Of a stretch of DNA of 12,500 nucleotides, positions 8,628 through 12,500 are shown in pieces. How positions within the stretch are numbered: position 1 is the first letter of the stretch; every line of letters begins with the position of its first letter. The position numbers and the translations under genes are program-made. The notes beneath the pieces were generated by a model. The model worked only from the letters and a program-made list of their open reading frames with translations, did not search any database and was not told where the DNA came from. This stretch comes from Stramonita haemastoma (Eukaryota > Mollusca > Gastropoda > Neogastropoda > Muricidae), in NCBI GenBank assembly GCA_030674155.1, contig CM060329.1, forward strand, positions 22,390,159 through 22,402,658, written 5' to 3'.

Positions 8628-9467
8628 GTGTGTTGTATGTAGTGAGTGCGTGCCTGCCTGCATGTCTGGTATGGTGAAAGAAAGTATCCCCCCAAAAAAA
8701 AAACAAAACCCAACCCTCCCCCAACTCTCCACTCACAGGTCGGGTCATGCTGTCAGCCTCGTAGCCGTGGCGGTGGTGATGGTCAGGACAGGAGTCGGGG
8801 TAGCACGCGCCTGACGCCGGCGCCGCTTCAGCTGCTGCTGTTGCTGCTGCTGCAGACGCGTGTTGGTCACCCGCCAACGCAGCACCGGCACTGCAAGCGT
8901 CCTACCGATCACGCCGCTGCTGGAATCGTCATCCAGCTTGTGCAGCACGGGGAAGTGGCTCTTCTCCACCTTGCCGCACCCCACCAGCCACGACACCGAC
9001 ACGCCCTGGAACCGAGGCTCCCCGGTAGCGTCGCCCGTGCCCGTCACGAGAGCCGAGGAGTCGTCGTGGAGCTGCCCCGAAGCCGGCACCATCTTCACCA
9101 TCTCCTCGCCCAGCCCCATGTGCTGGAGAAAGGCGTTGAGCAGCTCCAGCCTCCGCTGCACGGGTAACTGGTCCAGGTCAGCATCCAGAACGATCGTGGC
9201 TACTGTTTCAGGCTCCTCCCGCTTGCAGCGGACTATCTGGGGCCCCGAGGATTTGAACTTGAGGGGCTGTGCCCACGACAGGGACGGCGTTTCGGGGCTG
9301 ACGGTGACGGAGAAGACGTCCGAGGCTGTGTTGCCGTGCGGGCCTCGAGCCGTGACCTGGATGAAAAGGCGTCCGGCGTCTGAGGAGGTGGGGATTCCTT
9401 GCAGCACGTGCTGCCCTGGGGCATACTGCAGCCAGGCGGGAAGAGCGTCTTTGCTCACCTCCACCAC
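4409..9467 (-). CDS. DAG1: Dystroglycan precursor (five exons, 5' end missing)
   Basis: Dystroglycan is a precursor cut into extracellular alpha and membrane-spanning beta subunits. It links laminin-type matrix proteins, through O-mannosyl glycans on alpha, to dystrophin and the cytoskeleton. Five exons (9467-8737, 8275-8131, 7624-7449, 6504-6223, 5299-4409) read in human-like domain order: partial Ig-like 1, S6-like domain, furin site KRRRR, Thr/Pro stem, Ig/cadherin-like 2, SEA-like domain with Gly-Ser cut site, NNT sequon, transmembrane helix, RKKRKGK, PPEY and PYRS tail. Junction phases are 0, 0, 2 and 0. Allowing for one-base corrections at the frame breaks, the exons give about 741 codons, close to the human protein from residue 96 onward (about 800). 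The signal peptide and first ~95 residues are not in view. Five frame breaks (near 8760, 8228, 6437, 4900 and 4570) interrupt the raw reading. I am very sure of the family; whether this copy is intact is open. Confidence 0.96.
4612..4623 (-). other. Membrane-proximal PPxY motif (PPEY)
   Basis: PAPPPEYHR matches human PLPPPEYPN. PPxY motifs bind WW domains such as that of dystrophin, and also SH2 partners when the tyrosine is phosphorylated. This one is intact, unlike the C-terminal copy. Confidence 0.85.
4771..4845 (-). other. Transmembrane helix of beta-dystroglycan
   Basis: A run of about 25 residues from ITTVVPAVV to ACILY matches human HTVIPAVVVAAILLI and is followed at once by the stop-transfer motif RKKRKGK. 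It is read in the middle frame of the terminal exon. Confidence 0.93.
5234..5239 (-). other. Gly-Ser autoproteolysis site between alpha and beta subunits
   Basis: GGA TCC encodes Gly-Ser in IAPGSILY, aligned with human ITRGSIVV (Gly653/Ser654). The SEA-like fold strains this bond so that it breaks in the endoplasmic reticulum. Both key residues are kept. Confidence 0.88.
5296..5638 (-). repeat. Tandem duplication spanning the last splice acceptor
   Basis: 5296-5442 and 5446-5638 are two diverged copies: both start CCACCTG.TCACA.ACAGACAG and share TGTATTGCTAAGTTA, CAATACGTGAGA and AAGTATGTGTGGGT. The second copy has about 40 extra bases, themselves a partial re-duplication. Both copies keep the acceptor AG and its upstream context. 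Confidence 0.9.
5300..6222 (-). other. DAG1: Last dystroglycan intron
   Basis: The intron runs from GTGAGT to GACCAG (923 bases). Most of it is repeat: an A/C-rich tract at 6140-6215, the TTGACATGAC array (5789-6122), and a tandem duplication that includes the acceptor (5296-5638). Confidence 0.88.
5789..6122. repeat. Degenerate TTGAC/ATGAC array
   Basis: About 330 bases are built almost only from five-base steps ending in TGAC (TTGAC, ATGAC, and CTTGAC variants), with scattered substitutions and length changes. Low-complexity satellite-like DNA. The long Ser/His/Val/Met-rich frames on the other strand are artefacts of it. Confidence 0.93.
6223..6504 (-). CDS. DAG1: Dystroglycan exon: end of Ig/cadherin-like 2 and start of SEA-like domain
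   Basis: The exon lies between TTTTTCAG (AG at 6506-6505) and AAG/GTGAGT (donor at 6222). Its first part reads [20 protein letters not shown] (human SWVQFNSNSQ). The second reads [19 protein letters not shown] (human VGKHEYFMHATDK), then [10 protein letters not shown] (human AFEIHVHRR) and [18 protein letters not shown] (human LNDIHKKIALVKK). The two parts are in different frames. One missing base near 6436-6438, in CTCGAGGTATGG, accounts for this: an extra G would give LEGMVLEE. With that base the exon is 283 long and fits phase 2 in and phase 0 out. The SEA-like domain continues into the last exon. Confidence 0.94.
6571..6694. repeat. GT-rich and TTGTT-rich simple repeats
   Basis: An interrupted GT run is followed, after about 20 unique bases, by a run of TTGTTTTG units. 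Simple-sequence intron DNA. Confidence 0.85.
7072..7254. repeat. Compound microsatellite (GT)n-(GAGT)n-(GA)n
   Basis: About 35 GT units are followed by a tetranucleotide GTGA run (about 7147-7181) and then a GA run with two single-base breaks. The tetramer block looks like a transition between the two dinucleotide repeats. Confidence 0.96.
7449..7624 (-). CDS. DAG1: Dystroglycan exon: second Ig/cadherin-like domain, first part
   Basis: The exon follows CTGCAG (AG at 7626-7625) and stops at CCGA before a GTATGA donor (7448). It reads [19 protein letters not shown], then [15 protein letters not shown] and [10 protein letters not shown]. This matches the membrane-proximal Ig/cadherin-like (CADG) domain of alpha-dystroglycan, where human has YFEVKIPSDTFYDHEDT and LKLTLKLREQ. 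It ends after two bases of a codon and the next exon supplies the third (GA+G, Glu), so the splice phase confirms the pairing. The reading frame is intact. Upstream of the acceptor the usual pyrimidine tract is replaced by a long TG-rich run on this strand. Confidence 0.95.
7632..7830. repeat. Imperfect CA-rich microsatellite
   Basis: This is a CA run interrupted by CG, CAGG and CAGA variants. On the gene strand it is TG-rich and lies directly upstream of an acceptor, in place of a pyrimidine tract. It opens several long false reading frames of Cys-Val or Thr-His repeats. Confidence 0.95.
7938..8018. repeat. (GT)n microsatellite
   Basis: About 40 uninterrupted GT units, ending at the boundary of the AT-rich dispersed repeat. 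Confidence 0.97.
8024..8070. repeat. Dispersed AT-rich repeat, copy 1
   Basis: It begins GTGCTTATTCCATCATCC, followed by an AAATAAAAGAATAA-type tail. A closely similar stretch occurs at 11783-11840, also beside microsatellites. This could be the end of a SINE-like or other short element; no tRNA-like head is visible. Confidence 0.65.
8131..8275 (-). CDS. DAG1: Dystroglycan exon: Thr/Pro-rich mucin-like stem
   Basis: The exon is flanked by an AG at 8277-8276 and a GTAAGG donor at 8130-8125. It encodes a Thr/Pro/Lys-rich stretch that begins [16 protein letters not shown] and, from 8220 on, reads [15 protein letters not shown] and then [11 protein letters not shown]. This joins the next exon in phase 0 as [11 protein letters not shown]. 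It corresponds to the extended O-glycosylated stem between the two alpha-dystroglycan globular regions. The exon is 145 bases, but both junctions need phase 0 (144), so one base is extra. The break falls near 8228-8220, where dropping one A would read TAP-AEMPKS. The sequence is too simple for homology by itself. Position, splice sites and phase place it here. Confidence 0.85.
8281..8347 (-). repeat. 27-bp tandem repeat at a splice acceptor
   Basis: Two full copies (8281-8307 and 8308-8334) differ at one base, and a 13-base partial copy follows (8335-8347). Read on the gene strand, each unit contains CTTTGGTGCCAC. The last unit changes to CTTTGGTGCCAG, which supplies the acceptor AG of the stem exon. 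Confidence 0.9.
8482..8636. repeat. Compound (GA)n-(GT)n microsatellite
   Basis: About 36 GA units switch through TGTTGGTGTTTTG to an interrupted GT run, inside a dystroglycan intron. Confidence 0.97.
8737..9467 (-). CDS. DAG1: Dystroglycan exon: alpha N-terminal domain, furin site, start of mucin stem
   Basis: The exon opens after TTTCAG (AG at 9469-9468) with [12 protein letters not shown], matching human VSAAGKEALPSW, and ends at a consensus GTGAGT donor (8736-8731). About 226 residues read without a break. Residues 1-58 finish Ig-like domain 1 ([19 protein letters not shown]). Residues 81-203 are the S6-like domain, with [16 protein letters not shown] matching human TVILDADLTKMTPKQR and two cysteines (81 and 164, in VRCKREEP and WLVGCGK) that pair in the human protein. 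Then come seven glutamines (206-212), the furin site KRRRR/Q (214-219) and ATPTPV. In human this domain is needed for LARGE to add matriglycan and is later removed by furin. A frame break lies between 8787 and 8745: the open frame meets TGA at 8747-8745, while the frame reading DSMTRP joins the next exon in phase 0. Confidence 0.95.
8787..8801 (-). other. TPTPV O-mannosylation motif
   Basis: The five residues after QARA are TPTPV, identical to human, where the two threonines (317 and 319) carry the phosphorylated core M3 glycan extended to laminin-binding matriglycan. Identity here, in an otherwise diverged stem, suggests the glycan attachment point is conserved. Confidence 0.8.
8814..8828 (-). 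other. Furin-type cleavage site in alpha-dystroglycan
   Basis: KRRRR/Q sits where human has KRVRR/Q, directly before ATPTPV. In vertebrates furin cuts here to remove the N-terminal domain. The basic run is intact and even more basic than the human one. Confidence 0.85.
8832..8852 (-). repeat. CAG-type repeat coding for seven glutamines
   Basis: On the coding strand this is a CAG/CAA run giving [10 protein letters not shown] immediately before the furin site. Human dystroglycan has a short Pro/Lys linker (KKPPLPKR) here. The one CAA interruption and the microsatellite-rich setting suggest replication slippage. It probably lengthens the exposed linker that furin must reach. Confidence 0.85.
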
Positions 9468-9719
9468 CTGAAACAGACAGGTAGGCTGTGTTCAGTTCTG
9501 TCACATGTAAAGGTATTTAACATTGGTACAGCTGTCAGTTTCTCCCATTTTCAACTGCTCTCCCATCCCATCCCATCCCAGCCCAGCTGGTGCTAAATAC
9601 AGCAGAAACTGACACCACTTGGACTTGTAAAAGAGAGGGGCTAATTTCAGCACTAGGCCCTGGACCCTTGACTGAGTTTTGCTGGATTTGCTTGCTGTGA
9701 CAAGCACAGTACATAATGA

Positions 9720-9910
9720 GTACAGTCACACATGATATTCACAACCACAATAAGGCATAACACGTAATGTGTACAGTCACACATAACGATACTCAATATA
9801 GGCACAGAACATAACATGTACAGTCACAAATAACAATGTTCAACATAGGTGCAGCAATAATATGTACAGTCACACATAATGATGTTCCGCATGGTCACAG
9901 CAAAGATTAT
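9720..9910. repeat. Tandem repeat of about 48 bp, four copies
   Basis: Copies start with GTACAGTCACA at 9720, 9771, 9818 and 9864, giving periods of 51, 47 and 46. Each runs through an ATAATGATGTTCAACATAGG-like middle to a GCACAG/AATAATAT-like end. Confidence 0.88.
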
Positions 9911-9964
9911 AGGCATTAACATTCATTCAACATTATGAACTGGAAGTTTCTACTGTAGCACTAA

Positions 9965-10000
9965 CCCCCCCCCCCCCCCCCCAAAAAAAAAAAAAAAAAA
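9965..10000. repeat. C18 tract joined to A18 tract
   Basis: An uninterrupted run of about 18 C is followed at once by about 18 A. The exact lengths are likely to be unreliable. Confidence 0.95.
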
Positions 10001-11545
10001 GGAAGTTAAGACTGGCGTTTAACATCTACCTAGATGTCTTCTTGCAAATGTTGTAAGTAGATTCTAACTGAAGAAGACAGTTAACCAAAAAATAATCCCA
10101 TACAACCCTCCCCCCCCCCTAAAAAAACCCCCACAACAACAAAAAACAACAAACAAACAAACAAAACAAAACCCTGACACACTGCAGTCATTCGCAAATG
10201 CGTCTTCAATGACTTTTCAAAAGATTGCCCAGCTCTAAGTGAAGAGCGGTGTACACCTTAAAAGCTTGCGCAATACAGCAATTGTGCGAGTTCACAAAGT
10301 GATAAATCTGCCCACTCCTCCCCCACTCAGCCTATCTAACGGAATGCACTGTGGCTCCTTAAATCTCCCTCACCGAAACACTCGCCAGGCATCGCCTTAC
10401 GTACAGCACGGTCACAGGTGTACAAGGACACGGCACCCCATTCAAGTATCAGTTAGGTTTCTTGGAAAGCTCTTTCAACAACTATGTCGCAATGTTCAAC
10501 GCCCTCTTTCCGACCTTTCAAGTACCGCCCGCCCAGCATCACTTTTAGCCGCACTTCTGCGCCGATTTCACCCGCCATCATCCTTCATTATCTATCAGGG
10601 GGATGTTGCTCTGCCCTCTTTTGGTCTGACGTGGCATTTCGGGCAGGCAGTCTTATCCTGTCCTTGGCTTATATTATATTACGTGTCCGTTCTGACAAGG
10701 AGTGTGCCGGACTTGGGTTGTTTTGCTGCTGCAATGTTTTCAGCACCAGCCCACCCCCCTCTCGTAAATTTCTTCCTCATACATTTTTGTGCCATTACTT
10801 ATGAATAACACCTGAAAACACCTGAATCATCCAAATGAAGTGCTTGTTTTCTCCTCACGCAGTTTTCCCAGCTACCGTTTTCTGAACATCAGCTACATAG
10901 GTAAGATAGCTTGAAAGTAGTGGCCTATGGGGGAGAAAGAGAAGGATGGGTGGAGGGAGGAGAGAGAGAGGGTGGGGGTGGGGTAAGGGGTGTCACTCAT
11001 ATCCACCTACATCTGAGTTACGAAAGGGAAGAAAACGTTTTATTTTTGCAGAGCGATTTCCCAATGATTTGTACACTTCACTTCGAACAGAAATAGCAAT
11101 AGAGAAGGAAAGTCACGCATTTGACTCAGCAAGCGTCGACATTTCCTTAGTTTGAATAATCTCACCTGTTTTCTACGACTTATAAAAGACAACATTCCAA
11201 CCAATGTTTAACTGTTAAACTGTTAACTTTTAACTATTATTTTTAATTGACAAAACTTTAATCCGTTTGCGATCATTATGCCGTAAAGGCTTAATACTCA
11301 GCGTTGTTGGACAAAAGCTGATATAAAGCTAATGGGCACGAGACAGGCATTGGACAACAATGGAAAAGGCTATTTCTCACCCTGAAGTGTCTTATCATTC
11401 ACAACAAACTCGACCAGATTTGAATGACAGGTCCCATTTCCTAGCACTTAGCCTTTTCCGTTGCGCGTACAATGTGCCAAACTGGTCTTTTCATCCGGCG
11501 ACCTTTCCGTACGTAAGCTTGTTGTGTTCAATTACATTGCGCGCG

Positions 11546-11649
<104 letters not shown>

Positions 11650-11782
11650 CCGCTTTTTGTAAGAGTAGGCCATTGTGTGCCGGTGGGAGCAGATGACAAG
11701 ATTTACAAAAACTGCACACACACAGGACTGGATGTAAAAAAAAAGTACATGAGTGCTTATTCCTCTCCCCCCCTCTCTCTCT

Positions 11783-11840
11783 GAGTGCTTGCTTATTCCA
11801 TTATCCTCGATATAAAAGAATGAATAACAGAATTAAATAC
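11783..11840. repeat. Dispersed AT-rich repeat, copy 2
   Basis: It reads GAGTGCTTGCTTATTCCAT, then TATCCTCGATATAAAAGAAT and an AATAACAGAAT tail, closely like 8024-8070. A short piece of its head (GAGTGCTTATTCC) also occurs at 11751-11763. It is flanked by CT and GT repeats. Confidence 0.65.
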
Positions 11841-11842
11841 TG

Positions 11843-11941
11843 AGTGTGTGTGTGTGCGTGTGCGTGTGTGTTGTGTGTGTGTGGTGTGTGTGTGTGCGTG
11901 TGTGGTGTGTGTGTGTGTGTGTGTCGTGTGTGCGTATGTGT
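11843..11941. repeat. Interrupted (GT)n microsatellite
   Basis: GT run with GC, GG and TCG interruptions, directly following the dispersed AT-rich repeat. Confidence 0.93.
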
Positions 11942-12127
11942 GACTTCCTCCTCCAACTACTCTTTATTACGATGTTTGTAAACAGCGCGTACTATACACG
12001 CAAAGAAAAAGGTGCGCAAGCATAGATTAAACACCACCATCACACCGACAACAACATACCCAGTCAGCGCCGACAGGCGAGGCAGTAAACGAACCAGCAG
12101 GCAGGCAGCGATTTTAGTCAGTGTCCG

Positions 12128-12128
<1 letters not shown>

Positions 12129-12163
<35 letters not shown>

Positions 12164-12240
12164 ACACACAACACACACACACACACACACACATACATAC
12201 ACACACACACACACACACAACACACAACACATACATACAT
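12129..12240. repeat. (CA)n microsatellite ending in (CATA)n
   Basis: Interrupted CA run with ACATACATAC segments near both its middle and its right end. Confidence 0.94.
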
Positions 12241-12500
12241 ACACTGCCTACACACCACCTCTGAACCTGCTGCTGTGAAGTTAGGATTCATTTCTGGCCT
12301 TTGATATTCCCACCGCCCCCAACACTCCCTTCTACTGGCTTTTGATGGTCTCTCCCCTCCCTCCCCTCCCTCCCCTTGCCCCCTTCCTCCCTCGCCTGTC
12401 TGCTGCAACACCTACACCGAGGTTGGCTGTGTGCTGCAATACAAGTTTATGTTTTTTTTTGGTAGTGTGCAGGCACGTGCCGCTGGTTGTAGTTGTGGTG
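12241..12500. other. Pyrimidine-rich non-coding segment
   Basis: It includes a CTCCCCTCCCTC-type tract at about 12352-12376. No gene is seen. A purine-rich strand opposite gives a false Gly/Glu-rich frame. Confidence 0.5.

Larger units (their letters stand above)
8276..8736 (-). other. DAG1: Dystroglycan intron after the furin-site exon
   Basis: A GTGAGT donor and an AG acceptor bound this 461-base intron. It contains a GA then GT compound microsatellite (8482-8636) and, at its acceptor end, about 2.5 copies of a 27-bp tandem repeat (8281-8347). Confidence 0.85.

Noticed and set aside
8452..8877. 141-residue minus frame rich in Ala then His
   Set aside because: Mostly a shifted reading of the dystroglycan exon, running on into intron microsatellites. 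Only its last part before the donor (ADSMTRP) is likely coding.
4409..9467. Vertebrate origin of the window
   Set aside because: Vertebrate DAG1 has this whole stretch in one exon, and the sequence divergence is too large.
8860..9471. 203-residue plus-strand frame
   Set aside because: Antisense shadow of the exon coding the alpha N-terminal domain.
11957..12120. Hydrophobic minus frame with a downstream AATAAA, considered as the end of another gene or the missing signal-peptide exon
   Set aside because: It lacks a matching donor and any similarity to the N-terminal part of dystroglycan, and its upstream half is CA-repeat translation.

Overview
This is a window of animal (metazoan) nuclear DNA. 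It holds most of one multi-exon gene on the minus strand, a dystroglycan (DAG1/Dg orthologue), set among repeat-rich non-coding DNA. Five minus-strand exons with matching GT/AG borders can be read, in transcript order: 9467-8737, 8275-8131, 7624-7449, 6504-6223 and 5299-4409 (stop codon at 4411-4409). Together they encode the precursor from inside the first Ig-like domain to the C-terminus. The recognisable parts are the alpha N-terminal domain, a furin site, a short mucin-like stem starting with TPTPV, the second Ig/cadherin-like domain, the SEA-like domain with the Gly-Ser autoproteolysis site, the transmembrane helix, the RKKRKGK basic motif and a proline-rich tail. The signal-peptide exon is not visible and probably lies beyond position 12500.

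The organism is an invertebrate. Vertebrate DAG1 carries nearly all its coding sequence in one large exon, while here the same stretch is cut into five. Very abundant GT/GA microsatellites, minisatellites and a dispersed AT-rich repeat beside microsatellites would suit a mollusc such as a gastropod, but that is a guess from texture.

Layout. 1-1195: AT-rich, no supported gene. 1196-1450 and about 1705-2040: two minisatellite arrays. 2041-4050: unassigned. 4051-4215: third minisatellite, just downstream of the gene. 4409-9467: dystroglycan exons and introns. 9468-12500: the 5' intron (or upstream DNA), with a roughly 48-bp tandem repeat, a C18/A18 tract, and long CT, GT and CA microsatellites.

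The main oddities are: (1) five apparent reading-frame breaks inside otherwise well conserved exons, which point to indel errors in the assembly or to a recent pseudogene or allele; (2) the C-terminal dystrophin-binding PPPY motif reads QPPE here, with the tail still ending at the same place, so Tyr is replaced by Glu; (3) a polyglutamine tract directly before the furin site; (4) a short mucin stem that still keeps the TPTPV glycosylation motif; (5) splice-acceptor regions of two exons that lie inside tandem duplications. I see no mobile-element protein, RNA gene, CRISPR array or microbial system.
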